From Euborellia annulipes (taxonomy: Eukaryota > Arthropoda > Insecta > Dermaptera > Anisolabididae): a stretch of DNA of 64,000 nt. The position numbers and the translations under genes are program-made. Below are positions 33,387 through 44,280 of this stretch, piece after piece. The DNA is taken from assembly GCA_023213315.1 (NCBI GenBank), contig JAKCPI010002884.1, forward strand, positions 24,446-88,445, written 5' to 3'. Each line of letters begins with the position of its first letter. Position 1 is the first letter of the stretch. The notes beneath the pieces are model-generated. The model ran no database searches. It saw only the letters and a list, made by a program, of their open reading frames with translations, and was not told the origin of the DNA.

Positions 33387-34313
33387 GTATATTGAAATTT
33401 ATTTAATTAATTATTCAACTACCTTCAAGCCAAGCCAAGAACATGGCCGATGTTAATTATTATTAAAAAAAAAAAAAAATTGACTAGAAAATTATAAAAT
33501 AATTTTATCAAGTGTTATTTGATCCATGTGTGAGTGTCTTTACTGGGAATTTATAACTTTTTTATTTTCTGTTTATTATTATTATTTTTTTTTTTTAAAG
33601 GAAATGTTTTTAGATAATGGAAGATTTTATAAAAAGATCCTAGATGATTTTTTTATTGAGTTCTTCCGACAGGCGTCTGCTTACTTAAATACATTTACCA
33701 GTATATTAATATCATTTTTTTTTTCAGAGTAATAATTTTCCAATTTTCTTATTATATTGGTTAACAAAATTTTTATATAAATTAACTGTACACTAACTAG
33801 CATTTTGATTAAACTCACAAATATCGGAACAAATTTATTTTGATTCATCGTTCTTATAAACTATAATATTTTTCATTTTATTTAATTCAATTATTTAATA
33901 ATAAAAAAAAAAAACTTGAAAATTAATAAAGGAAATTATTTTAATTGTCGTTTCTATTTTTAGCCATCGACAATGAAAGAGCGGGTGGCGGGCTGGGAGG
34001 TAGGGGGAGGGAGGGGAAGGTTAGAGGGGAGGGAGGGGAAGGTGAGCAGGCGCCAATCGTTGCTTAAACAGTTCTCACTTTCGTCCCGCCTAATTTCTTT
34101 CTCAATCAATTAGATAATCTCTTTGAAATGGTATTTATATTATAAATATCTTTTCTTTCCCTTTTCTCTCTGTAAAAAAAAAACTCATATTTTACATTTA
34201 AAATATTATAATTTAATGGAAAGACATCAAAATCTTCACCGGGATCAAAAGTTTTTATGCTTTCTATACAGAACACATCCTGCTGAGCAAGCCGTTTTTT
34301 TTTTTTTATAATT
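33387..34313. other. Intron with G-rich tract
   Basis: AT-rich except for a GGGAGG-rich strip at 33980-34045. No exon in the needed phase was found; the G-rich strip has a stop in the frame that would fit exon F. Confidence 0.4.
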
Positions 34314-34905
34314 TTTACTTTCTCTTACTTATATATGTTAATATATAGAGCAGGGGCGTATATAGAAATTTTTTTTGTGGGGGGGCCTGATCTCAAAAAA
34401 ATTTTTTTTTCGCGGAACCAAATTTTTTTCCCGTCCGAAAAAATATTTTACCTTTTTTTTTAGACGCAAAATTTTTGCCGCTCGCGGAACTAAAAATTTT
34501 TACCGTTTGCCGCCAGCGGAACCAAAAATTTTTTCCGTTTGCCGCCCGCGAAACATTTTCTCTTCCGCGGAACCAAATTTTTTCCCGCCCGAAAAAATAT
34601 TTTACCTTTTTTTTAGAGACGCTAAATTTTTGCCACGGGCCCGCGGGGGAGGCCGAGACCCATTATTCGCTCTATATTCCTATAAATGTATATGCATTTA
34701 GGAAATTTCGGGGGGGGGGCCCGGGCCCCCTCGTCCCCCTCCCCCCTTATATACGCCCTTGATATAGAGAGAAAGTATCGGATTCATGTCAAAATTCGAG
34801 GTCGAGATTTTCATGGATATACACGTTTTGAGGTCCCCTGAATCCAAAAAATCTGGTGTGACTGGCGCACTCGTGCTGGTCTCACCAGATTTTTTGTGTC
34901 GAGAT
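34314..34905 (-). mobile_element. Family X, partial, interrupted by hAT MITE
   Basis: TTTTACTTTCTCTTACTTAT (left hairpin arm) is separated from ATATAGAGAGAAAGTATCGG by the hAT MITE at 34351-34761. The copy then goes to CCCCTGAATCCAAAAAA and directly into an AATCTGGTGTGAC hairpin, so the core is absent or two pieces are joined. Confidence 0.65.
34351..34761. mobile_element. hAT MITE, ends CAGGGGCGTATATAG, copy 2
   Basis: 411 bp with perfect duplication ATATAGAG at 34343-34350 and 34762-34769. It contains internal repeats of TTTTTTCCCG / GCGGAACCAAA type and G/C runs inside the right end. A larger version of the 29299-29561 element. Confidence 0.9.
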
Positions 34906-35435
34906 ATATTTAGTTTACCATAGCACCTTAGTTTCAAACTTGCATTTTAAATGTTGACTGCTTGAACTAAACTATGGTTATTTTTCAAAATGTTAATCTT
35001 ATATTTGGATATTTTATACCCAATAGAGAAGCCTAAATAAATACAAAATTTCATAAGAATTGGAATAAAATTTTTAAATGCGTAAAAAGTCTCTATGGAA
35101 GGAAGAGCCGGAAAGTGAATTTAAAGAAGAGTGAGAGAGATGAGTGCAAGTGAGAGAGAGATAGGCACTGGTGTCTGTCCATCTAGGCAACTCATTTTTC
35201 TTCGAAACAATTAAAGACAAAAATAAAATAAAAAAAAATCAATAAAATTATTTTCTATTTTTATTATATTCATCAAATTAATAAAAATAAGAAAAAACTG
35301 AATTACATCATCAAAGTGTACTTCAAACGGATAAACACAAAATATTACTGATATACTTTTTAAAAGGGCAATTGATTTATATGAATTTTAATCCAAAAAG
35401 GTCATTATAAAATAAAATAAAAAAAAAATCCAAAA
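34906..35435. other. Intron sequence, nothing recognised
   Basis: Purine-rich strip AGTGAGAGAGATGAGTGCAA near 35120-35160; otherwise AT-rich. Confidence 0.35.
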
Positions 35436-35439
35436 AAAA

Positions 35440-35932
35440 AGGATTTAAATTCGGTTACCATGGCAACCATTTCTCTTATCTTTCCTAAGATGTACAAGAG
35501 TAAAGTGGTCTTCAGAAGATTTCAATGGCAAAATGAGAAAATACATTTTAAAGAGCATCTAAAAAATAGTTGATTTATGAAATTAAAAAAAATCGTTGGA
35601 GCAAATTTTGAGAAAATCAAAAAAAAAACTGAAAAACTACATCAGTAAAGTACTAGTACTTTTTGGCCGATTTTGTTTAAAAGCTTATTTTTACATGTTC
35701 GGGAGGTACCTAACTTAAATATAAAATTTCAACCTCCTAGCTCATTTCCTTCAATGTTAAAAATGTCCACACAGACACACATACAGACCAATTTGCGGGA
35801 CCCACTTTTTTGGACTCAGGGGACCTCAAAACGTGTATATCCATCAAAATCTCGACATCGAATTTTTGACATGGTAGCAATACTTTCTCTTTCTATATAT
35901 TAACATATATATAGAGGTAAGAGAAAGTAAAA
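35440..35932 (+). mobile_element. Family X without 5' hairpin
   Basis: Starts near the X-box GTTACCATGGCAAC (35454-35467) and runs through the full core, an ACAGACACACATACAGACC block and the 3' hairpin (GGTAAGAGAAAGTA). Confidence 0.75.
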
Positions 35933-36185
35933 AGTGGTTTTCGCGGCCTGGCCTGTCTGTGTGTATGTTTGTCTGTGAACAAAATATTTCAAGAACGAAA
36001 AGAGATAGGTGATTGAAATTTTATATTTAAGTTATGCATCCCCCTGAGACGTAACACGAAGCTTTTGAACAAAATCGAGAGTACAAGTACACTACTGATT
36101 CACTTTTTCAGTTTTTCTCGATTGGCTCCAACGATTTTGATTAAAATTCAAAAATCAATTATTTTTTAGATGCTCTTTCAAAAAC
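35933..36185 (-). mobile_element. Family X fragment in inverted orientation
   Basis: Directly abuts the copy at 35440. AAAGTGGTTTTCGCGGCCTG, the TGTCTG block, GTGATTGAAATTTTATATTT and the CTCCAACGATTTTGATTAAA core end are recognisable. Confidence 0.65.
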
Positions 36186-36361
36186 ATGATAGCAATAAAA
36201 AAAAAAAATTTTGCCCTTAATAGACCCGAACTCGGGTCTGTCTATTGAAACTCCGGTGTTTTAACACCTGCTCCACCCTCTAACCCCGCCCCGACCATAT
36301 TTATTCAAATTAATTGGTATCCAATACAACAATTAATTTTGTGGTTAAAACCAATTTGGGA

Positions 36362-36460
36362 TAGCCCTCGGGGCTTGGTGTAGGGGCTAGCGTGCTAACC
36401 TCGTATACCAAAAGTCGCGGGTTCGGACCCCAGGCAGTCCGATGATTTTATTTAAGGCAT
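36362..36460 (+). repeat. S1 tRNA-derived SINE, head and start of body
   Basis: GCCCTCGGGGCTTGGTGTAG, A-box-like GGGGCTAGCGTGCTAACC, B box GCGGGTTCGGACCCC, body CAGGCAGTCCGATGATTTTA. The tail is missing. Confidence 0.75.
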
Positions 36461-37030
36461 GTGTTATATAAAAAAAATTTAACCAATGAAAAATTTACAA
36501 TTTGAGATGTTTTTCATGTATTTTAAACTCTATTTGTAAATGATACAAATGAAAAAAATCTCGAGAACTCTATTTATTTTGTTTTTGTTTTTCGTTTAAA
36601 TTTTACTCTTAGGGTAATGACCGTAATCGTCCTTCGCAGGAATGTCCTAATGACCTAATTATAAACTCAATCAAAAATAAAGCCGAGCAACTTGAATAAA
36701 AAAAATAATATCCCGACCATTTTCCTTAAGGGTTTTATTAAGTACAAAATTAATTGAGTACAAAGCTCATAATGAAAATAAAAAAAATTACAATTTAAAT
36801 TGTTTATATACCATTCATTCTGTACTCTTTATTTAGAACCAAAGTTTGTATCAAAATATAAAGGAGAATTATCTCCATTAATAAATTATAAGTCCTGAAT
36901 TTTTATAAAGGTCTTTCTTTCTATGTTAATGATTATTGTAAGTGGGCCACACTTTGCCCCCCCCCTCCCCCTCCCCCCCCCTAATTGATTATATTTTATT
37001 AACAAGGTTTTTTTTTTGTAATTTTCACAG
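36461..37030. other. Intron sequence before exon G
   Basis: A C-rich strip at 36957-36981 precedes a T run and the TTTTCACAG acceptor. Confidence 0.4.
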
Positions 37031-37155
37031 ATCTAGAACGTGAAATTCGATGTCTTCGTAAATGGCTGCGAGAAATGGAGGCTCGTTTGGGACCCGTGGA
37101 TCTACATCGGCAATGGACAGCAGCCGAACTCGAGCAACGGTCGAGAGAACATCTG
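37031..37155 (+). CDS. klar: klarsicht/nesprin-like gene, exon G (next spectrin-like repeat)
   Basis: Between TTTTCACAG and CATCTG|GTGAGT. With one base supplied by the preceding exon it reads (D)LEREIRCLRKWLREMEAR, then LGPVDLHRQWTAAELEQRSR and EHL, phase 0 at the end. CLRKWLREMEARL is a helix A of a spectrin-type repeat as in klarsicht and nesprins, and the WTAAELEQRSREHL part begins helix B. The rest of the repeat must be on a later exon, which I do not find before 64000. Confidence 0.85.
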
Positions 37156-37369
37156 GTGAGTGGGCACCAAAGGCTTCATCATTTATCTCTTTTTCATCTC
37201 TTATGACTTTCATTTTCACATGAATTTTGAAATGGCTCGCTTGTTATTATATTTGAAATTATTATACCAAGCACTACATGCTTTGTTATACTCGATTCTT
37301 GTCTATTTTGATATCCAAGATAAGCATCCATATTTATTAATTTAATTGAAAATTTTATCCTGAATACAT

Positions 37370-37860
37370 CTTCTTCTTTCTTCGCCTTAATCCTGCGGTG
37401 CGGGGTCGGCGGTCCTTACTCTCCCCCTATCCGCCTCCGACAAGCTCAGTCATATCTCTCTTGTCCTGGTGAAGCCAAGTCATCCTAGGTGCTCCTCTTC
37501 GTTGTCCTCCGAGGAGCCCCATATCGTAAGTCGTCCTCATGTAATCAGCGGAGACGCCATACGCGCATCTTGCCTGTGATTGGCGCTATGCCAAGCCTGT
37601 TCCTGATGGTATCATTGAGGATGCGGTCAATCTCCTGGCCATATCCATCCGTATCTCCATCACTTGCAGTGGCGATTCGCTTCTCTTCTTGGAGGCTCAT
37701 GTCTCGGTCGAATACAGACTGTCCGGTAGATTGCCGACTTCAAATAAATCGGCATCCGTCGGTCGCAAAGGATACCGGAGCATTCTCGCCCACTGGTATT
37801 TACAAGGCCGGCACCTCATCCGTTGGTGCCCCATCATCACTGAATCTTGAACCAGAATAG
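37370..37860 (-). mobile_element. RTE-like LINE 3' end, longest copy
   Basis: Minus strand: ESPLQVMEIRM, DRILNDTIRNRLGIAPITGK and, one frame over, QRRGAPRMTWLHQDKRDMTE, then a TADPAPQD-like stop region and a (GAA)n-like tail at 37370-37382. These are typical of the C-terminal part of RTE-clade reverse transcriptase proteins. It is 5'-truncated and frameshifted. Confidence 0.6.
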
Positions 37861-38712
37861 CGATACCCTTACTTAATACATCATATACATAAAATAAACA
37901 AAGACTTGACCTTCTAATGACTATATGAACTCTTCCATTTTATAATTAAATACGTTGTAGTCTTGTTTGAAGTATATTTTGAAGGAAATTTTTTTTTTCA
38001 TAATTTTTTTGAACAAAATATGTTTTATTTTGTTGTTCGCTTGAATCCTCACGTATTCTCGATTAATTAACTCATCATAAGAGAGTTCGACATATACAAA
38101 ATTAATAAAATTCATTAGATATTTAAAAAAAATGTAACATCTTTTCTTTCGATCTCTCATTAATAGACTCAATGCTCGTTTTTAGTCGTAGATCTCGAAG
38201 AATGATATTATTTCATTTTTCTGGATTCGTTTCTCATCCTCATTTAATAAGATTAAATGGTTTTATGATCTGGTTGGGAAATAGTGGCTAATTTTGAAAG
38301 ACTTTTTCTTTCTCTTACATTTTTTTTCTTGCAATTATTTTTAGAATTTGTTTATGAATGGAATGAAGAAACTCCCTTCCTATTTTCTTTCCCCCTCCAG
38401 CTAAAGTTAATTAATAGAATGCTCTTCAATCGATTCGGAAAACTTCACACGAAACAGAGCAGTATTATATTTTTTTTTTCCAGTAGTTATATAATTAACT
38501 CCAATTTAAAATTAACATGAATGACTTTTAAAAATGCCATTCAAAATAGCTTCTGAAAACTTTTTCAAGATTAGGCGAGACCGGGGCACTAATTTACTTA
38601 CTTTTCTTTTCTAAAATTTTTAATTTAATCATTTTCCGTTTGTTTTTATTTTAAAATGCTGGTGGAACCTTAAGCTACCATAAAGTCAACGTATAAGTCT
38701 CCAAAATTGAAG
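37861..38712. other. Intron sequence, nothing recognised
   Basis: AT-rich; frames present are low-complexity. Confidence 0.4.
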
Positions 38713-38716
38713 TTAA

Positions 38717-39343
38717 GGGGGTTCAGGAGCGACGTCTAAACGTACTTTAAAAAAAACTAGACTATTATAAGAAATTTTTCAATGCGGTTTTTTTTAAATG
38801 AATTAAATTCATAAGAGATTATTGGGACATCGAGGTATAATTTTTTTAATGACTTATTAAAAAATTATCGTAATTAATTTTTTTGTTATCAAGCAAATAC
38901 AAAAAAACAATCTGTCCCAATAATCTTTAATTTTTTTTTAATTTAAAAATGAATTTATTGTTATTATTAATCACATATTAATTAAGAAATTTTTAAAATA
39001 AGCTTAGATGATTTATTTAAAATTCATCTGTCAAGTTAGTTCAGCATTCTTGCAATAGATGGCAGGCTAGTCTAACAGACGATATAGTATTAGCCTATAT
39101 CTGGCCTATATTTATATATTTTTATGCTTTTATAAAAGATACATAATATATAATAACATTTATAAAGTATTTATTGTTAAAAGATCAATGAAAATCAACC
39201 AAATGCATTAAATATTATTAGCTACCATTCTGACATCTCTTGGCAAATTTTTGAATTACTTGATTTTTGGGGCATACTTTTTATGACACACTACGCCATC
39301 TTAGCGGGAAAAACATGCGTAACACCTTCACTCCCGAGCCCCC
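38717..39343. mobile_element. TTAA-flanked repeat, copy 1
   Basis: 627 bp between TTAA (38713-38716) and TTGA (39344-39347, probably a mutated TTAA). Ends GGGGGTTCAGGAGCGACG and, inverted, GGGGGCTCGGGAGTGAAG. A TTAA target suggests the piggyBac superfamily. No transposase. Confidence 0.7.
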
Positions 39344-39521
39344 TTGAGATTTAAAAAAATAATTATTTTCAAAATATTTCGAGCCCCGACCACGGGGACA
39401 TTTTCTATTTTTATATGAATTAAGATGCAAGGAAATAATTTAAAAGAACTTAATTTTAACATACAAAGTTTATTTTAAATTAGCATAACATCGATATTTA
39501 TAATAATTTTTATTGAATTTT

Positions 39522-39725
39522 AATCAAAATCGTTAGAGGAGGCAATTTGAGAAAATCGAAAAAAAACTGAAAAATTCATCAGTAAACTACTAGGCCGATT
39601 TTTATTAAAAGTTTCCGCTCCTGGGGGGTGTTTAACTTAATATAAAATTTCAGCCTCGAATTTTGACATGAATCCAATACTTTCTCTCTTTATATATTAA
39701 CATATATAGAGGTAAGAGAAAGTAA
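39522..39725 (+). mobile_element. Family X fragment
   Basis: Core AATTTGAGAAAATCGAAAAA, then a jump from CAGCCTCGAA to TTTTGACATGAATCC, losing the CA block. The 3' hairpin is intact. Confidence 0.6.
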
Positions 39726-39879
39726 AAGTGAGAAGAAATCTAATTTTCCTATTATTTTTCTACACCAAATTTTTCTATCAATCCATCCCAGTGAGGATAT
39801 TGTCATGGTGAAAAGAGGTACGAGAGTCGGGGGCTGGGGGGGAATAAACCTGGAGTACTAGAAGAGGGGTATAATTTTG

Positions 39880-39965
39880 TACCAGAGGTGTATATTGAAT
39901 TTTTCGCCGGCGGGGGGGGGGGACTTATTTTTAAATATCCCCCTCCTCTATACACAAAAATATTC
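39880..39965. mobile_element. Possible short hAT-like remnant
   Basis: CCAGAGGTGTATATTGAATT and CCCCTCCTCTATACACAAAA are loosely inverted around a G run. No duplication was confirmed. Confidence 0.3.
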
Positions 39966-40606
39966 TTAAAATCCCGTATATCCCTGAACCCTGAGGGCCC
40001 AACCAGCCCCCAGTCATCATGAGTTTCCAACTAACATTCGATTTGAAATCAAAAACCCTTTTGAATGCATAGAAATCACTCGAACTGAATATATATTTTT
40101 TTTAGAGATAAACAAACATCCTCCTTTCATCGATGTTATTTAAAGCAATTTACAGACGAATGTTGCGTTGCAAGATTTCCTTCTTCTAAAATAAAATATC
40201 TGATGCATCCATGCAGTCAAGTTTTTTCTTGTCAATACTTCAGAAAATGAACAATAATAAGATAGTTGTTATGTTTATATCCATCTGACCTAAATTCTTC
40301 TTTTTTTTACACTCTTTTTCCCTTTTTTTCTATGACTATATTCACAAATGGCCAAATGGCTCTTATGTTGTTCTTAACCGAGACCTCATTTCTTTTAAAA
40401 AAATATACCATTGTTCGACTTGTTTAAAAACAAAACATATTCACATACTCCAGCTTTACTAAAGGAACTTTGCTTCTAAAGTTTCTTATAATCACAACTA
40501 TGAGCCTTTTTATCATTAGTAATAAAAGGCGTACAGGTTTTTTAATAGAGGATTATCAATAAAAACTATTCAGACTAGTTAGAGCAGCGTTTTCCAAACT
40601 GTGAGG

Positions 40607-40849
40607 CAGTGGCGGATTAATGCAATTTTTGTCGGGGGGGGGGCGGTTTTTTTTTTATTTAAGGACTTTGTCGGCATCTATGGCCATTTAGACCTCTTTC
40701 CTATTTATTTAAATTGATTGGTAACAAATTCAATTGAAATTAAAGAGCGGAAATCATAATTTCTTTAGATTACTAGTTTTTATAACCTTTTGAATTTCTT
40801 CTCGGCGGAGGGGGGGAGTGATTCCCCCCCCCCCTTTAATCCGCCCCTG
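40607..40849. mobile_element. hAT MITE, ends CAGTGGCGGATTAATG, nested
   Basis: 243 bp, exact duplication CTGTGAGG at 40599-40606 and 40850-40857. Sister of 4774-5005. Its interior has a good S2 SINE tail (GTCGGCATCTATGGCCATTT, AGACCTCTTTCC). Confidence 0.92.
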
Positions 40850-40930
40850 CTGTGAGGCGCGCCTGCCTAGGGAGGCGCTGATTAGTCTAAGGGAAGGCGC
40901 GAATATTAACCACACCGAGCAATTTTCCAA

Positions 40931-41095
40931 ACTCAGCCAAAATTATTTCTTTTATTGTGATGTTTAGGCCCTAGTCTAGGCCATCCTCAGGCCGGAGGCG
41001 AGAATAAATGAAATTTTAATTTCAAAATTAAAATTTCATTTATTCTCGCCTTCGGCTCTTAAGAAGGCCGAAACGTCACAATACTTTTGGCTGCA
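40931..41095. mobile_element. Palindrome with hammerhead-like motifs
   Basis: The arms pair around AATTTTAATTTCAAAATTAA. The minus motif (40959-40991) has CCTGAGGATGGCC ... GGGCC then TAAACATC. The plus motif (41056-41077) has lost most of stem II but keeps GGCCGAAACGTC. Confidence 0.55.
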
Positions 41096-41379
41096 TATGA
41101 CTAGGAATTTTTTTTTTTGACTCCGCTTTAATATAAATTTATATTTTTCAGCGTTAAAATTTTTTGTTTTTGTATTATTTTACAAAATGGGGGAGGCGTC
41201 ATATGAATAAATATTTTTAAGGGAGGCGTTGTAACATAAAGTTTGAATACCACTGAGTTAGAGCCTTGTTTGAAAAGGATGGAATTTGTTCAATCAATGC
41301 TCCAATAGACTGTTCATTAGCCAGTCAATATATCGTTGTAAGATGGCAAGTTTGCGAGATATGTTTGTGCTTAAGATTG

Positions 41380-41470
41380 GGCAAAATTGCACCCCTGGAG
41401 TCGAACCAGGACCTCCACGCTTTCGCGACGGGTGGTTTCCCTTATCCTAGGGCGCCGGCGCCAGAGGTGC
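41380..41470 (-). repeat. tRNA-like core of Z element
   Basis: The minus strand carries the perfect B box GGTTCGACTCCAGGGGTGC and a preceding stem TCGCGAAAGCGTGG. It is enclosed by the inverted arms of Z. Confidence 0.5.
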
Positions 41471-41704
41471 AATTTTGCCCAATCTTAAGCACAAACTCAT
41501 CTGGCAAATTTGTTATCATAAACGAAATGTCTGTCTAAAAGGAGAATCAGAGATAAAATTATAAAAAACAAATTTCACCTCTTTTCGGCATCTATGGCCA
41601 TTCAGATTTTAAACTATGTCTATTATTTTAATCACAAGTGGACAATTTGAGCGATGATTGAAAAAAATTTCATTTTTTTCAAACAAAGCTCTACCTAGTT
41701 AATT

Positions 41705-42417
41705 TTTGAAGGGAAGTGTAGGCATATATCTGTACAGAAGCAGTCGCAAAAATAAATTTCATCCTAAAAATCACTCGAGTAAACTTCCTTTCAAAAGTTG
41801 AATAGAACAAAATTGTTGATGAATTCTTTCTGCCTAAAAGATAGGCCACCCAAATGACCAACATGCTAATGGAATCAATGATTACACTAGCCTCTCTAAT
41901 TTCAATAATTTATTTCTAAAAAAAGGCATTTGTACTTGGTTTATTTATATTCATTCTTTTACCATCAATTCTAAGATTATAAAGAAGGCTTTCTTATCCT
42001 CTTAATTTAATTCCAAAAGAAAATAAATAATCCCCATCCTGAAATGGAACACATGTTCCTCTAATAATCCATCTTGAAGCCTCACGATGGAGAAAGATTT
42101 ACCTAACAGCACAGAGAGACACTAATTTCCTGACGGATCCATTTTCAGAGCAACTCGATAAAAAAAAAAAAAAAAAAACTTTAGAACGAGATAAAAAAAA
42201 TAAACATTTTCTATATTTCTTCATGAGTAATGAAAGATTTATTTTTCCGATGTTTGATATTAAATTTCAATAAATAAAAAAAAAGTGATAACTTTCTGAA
42301 AAAAAAAAAAAAAAAAAAAATTAATCAATTTTTAAAGATAGTTGGATTTTTTCAAATAAGCTTGCTTCATCATTATTTTGAAAGTCTGATTTCCTTTATT
42401 TGATTATTCTCCCCCTA
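41705..42417. other. Nothing recognised
   Basis: AT-rich with two long A runs (42160-42178 and 42298-42320). Confidence 0.4.
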
Positions 42418-43052
42418 AAGGCGGCTACACACGTAACTGCTCACTTGACATTCATGTGCACATGCTTGTGCAAGAAACAGCTTATGCCGAAAATTAACCT
42501 AAAAATGTCAAACTCGGAAGGTTATTTCAGGGGGGGGGGGGGGGGGGGCAGCTCTATGAGGAATTATTTTGCAAGTTTTGCATTCCCATTTCTTCAGATG
42601 GCTCTGGTGTGCTGGTTTTTTTTTTCATATTATAACGCTAGATGGCTCTAAGGTATCATTAAATTTTTGTTCGATTTATACTCCATAGATGTCAGGCCGT
42701 TCGCTCGCTAGACTAAACTAATGTTTAATGTTTGATCTGTGGGTTATTTATTCGAAGATAACAAGAAATACTCACTTGCTTTAAACATTAACACAATAAA
42801 TATTAATATTTAAATTGAAATTTTAAATGAATTAATATTAAATAAATATCAAATATCAAGATGTCTATAAAATGGCGGAGAGTTTTGCTTGCGCAAATAT
42901 TCTTGTGCATAATTAAAATACAATCGAGCATCAAGCGGCTTGCACAATTAAAATGCTTGCGCAAAATTCTCCTACAGACGCTACAGTTCGCTTTTACAAA
43001 AAGATTGTAAGTGCTTGCTTGTCAAGTTTGCAGTTATGTGTGTAGCCACCTT
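42418..43052 (+). mobile_element. W element, copy 2
   Basis: Ends AAGGCGGCTACACACGTAAC and, inverted, AAGGTGGCTACACACATAAC. The interior matches copy 1 in inverse (AAACAGCTTATGCC, CCTAAAAATGTCAAACTC). An extra G-run segment (about 42530-42660) is absent from copy 1 and looks like a later insertion. Confidence 0.75.
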
Positions 43053-43069
43053 AGCATTAAGATATTTAA

Positions 43070-43545
43070 AAATCTGGTGTGACTGACGCACAGCACACAA
43101 CTTTCTCTTACCCTTTGGTAAGAGAAAGTTGTGCACCGTGCTGGTCACACCAGATTTTTTCTGTCGAGATATATTTAGTTGTTCTTAGCACTTTAGTTCC
43201 AAACTTGACCACGTGATGATTCATAGATGGCGCTGAGCTTCGAATGCTTCTAAAAAATAGTTGATTTATGAATTTAAAAAAAAATCCTTGGAGCGAATTT
43301 TGAGAAAATCGAAAAAAACTGAAAAAAGTACATCAGTAAAGTACTAGTACTTTTTGGCCGATTTTGTTTAAAAGCTTATTTACATGTGTGTGAAGATGCC
43401 TAACTTAAATATAAAATTTTAACCTCCTAGCTCATTCCCTTCATGGTCATAAATGTCCACACACAGACCAATTTGCGGGACCCACTTTTTTGGACTCAGG
43501 GGACCTCAAAACATGTATATCCATCAAAATCTGGACATCGAATTT
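43070..43545 (+). mobile_element. Family X, core shortened
   Basis: Good 5' hairpin (AATCTGGTGTGACTGACGC ... GTCACACCAGATTTTT), core from about 43250, short CA block, then a break after CATCGAATTTTTC. No X-box and no 3' hairpin. Confidence 0.7.
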
Positions 43546-44280
43546 TTCTTAGGTATAAAAAAAAAGTTTCAATTTTCTTGAATAAATATTATAATCAAGT
43601 AGCCAAGATTGATTCTTTACACCTTAGATAAAGCACAGATATATTTTTATGGACGTTTGCTCCACTTTTGACTTTGATAAAAAAAAAAGGTCCGAATTCC
43701 ATTTTGGGAGAGACGGTCCGTGACGAGAAACGAATTAACTCACCTCTCTCTTCTTCACCTGCGAAGAGCCTAAATACAAATTGGGGTATCGGCTTCCTAA
43801 TCTCCGAAAAAGCCAACACCTTGCCCCGACCAAATTATAGTAATATTTGGAGAAAATGCCATACAATTTAATAACAACTCTCCTAAAAAAATGTCGAATA
43901 GACAGACACACTATCATTATATTTTCAATTTTCATTAAGTGAAGAAAAGTTGAATTACTTTCCTATTGTGATTATTTTTAATTTATTTTACACCCTTGTA
44001 ATTGATTTAGTCTAGTACCGTAATTTTCATTATTTGATATTTTTTTTCTACCAAGTCTTTCTACTCTCATTACAACCATTGAGTCAATCGGATAAAATGT
44101 TTTAATATTTTCCAAAAGACTATGACTCAGAGAAAGAGGCGAATCAATTGAAATAAATAGACACGAGTTCTATATTGCCTCATATGTCGAAAAATAATTT
44201 AAATAAATATTGAGAAGGTTGTAGATAAATAAAAATCTGGAAATGATTTCAAATTCAGGATTTATTCGGATTATCTCATC
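43546..44280. other. Nothing recognised
   Basis: The strip at 43665-43860 has moderate GC and overlapping short frames on both strands, but no splice-flanked exon or known motif. Confidence 0.35.

Larger units (their letters stand above)
40585..41255. mobile_element. hAT element, ends CAGCGTTTTCCAAACTGTGAGG
   Basis: 671 bp with exact duplication AGTTAGAG at 40577-40584 and 41256-41263. Left CAGCGTTTTCCAAACTG, right AGTTTGAATACCACTG. It includes GGGAGGCG repeats typical of this hAT group. It has itself been hit by a hAT MITE (40607-40849) and a hammerhead-like palindrome (40931-41095). Confidence 0.88.
40575..41704. mobile_element. Z foldback element, copy 1 (with nested insertions)
   Basis: The outer left ACTAGTTAGAG...CTTGTTTGAAAA is mirrored by TTTTTCAAACAAAGCTCTACC at about 41668-41690. 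The inner arms at 41370-41395 and 41464-41490 (TGCTTAAGATTGGGCAAAAT / ATTTTGCCCAATCTTAAGCA) pair around a tRNA-like core. A hAT element was inserted near the left end (40585-41255). Second copy at 49470-49715. Confidence 0.65.

Noticed and set aside
33964..34005. Possible exon after TTTTTAG with donor GAG|GTAGGG, between exons F and G
   Set aside because: In the phase that must follow exon F it has an immediate stop (TGA), and it is G-rich low-complexity sequence.
34375..34762. Open frames of 95-108 codons with Arg/Phe/Pro-rich repeats
   Set aside because: They lie wholly inside a hAT MITE with GCGGAACC-type internal repeats; low-complexity, no splice sites or domain.
36362..36460. tRNA gene
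   Set aside because: A and B boxes are present but there is no acceptor stem or closed cloverleaf, and the same unit recurs with a shared tail, so it is a SINE.
37489..37860. 123-codon plus-strand frame
   Set aside because: It is the antisense shadow of an RTE-like LINE 3' end; residues of the LINE protein are recognisable on the minus strand.
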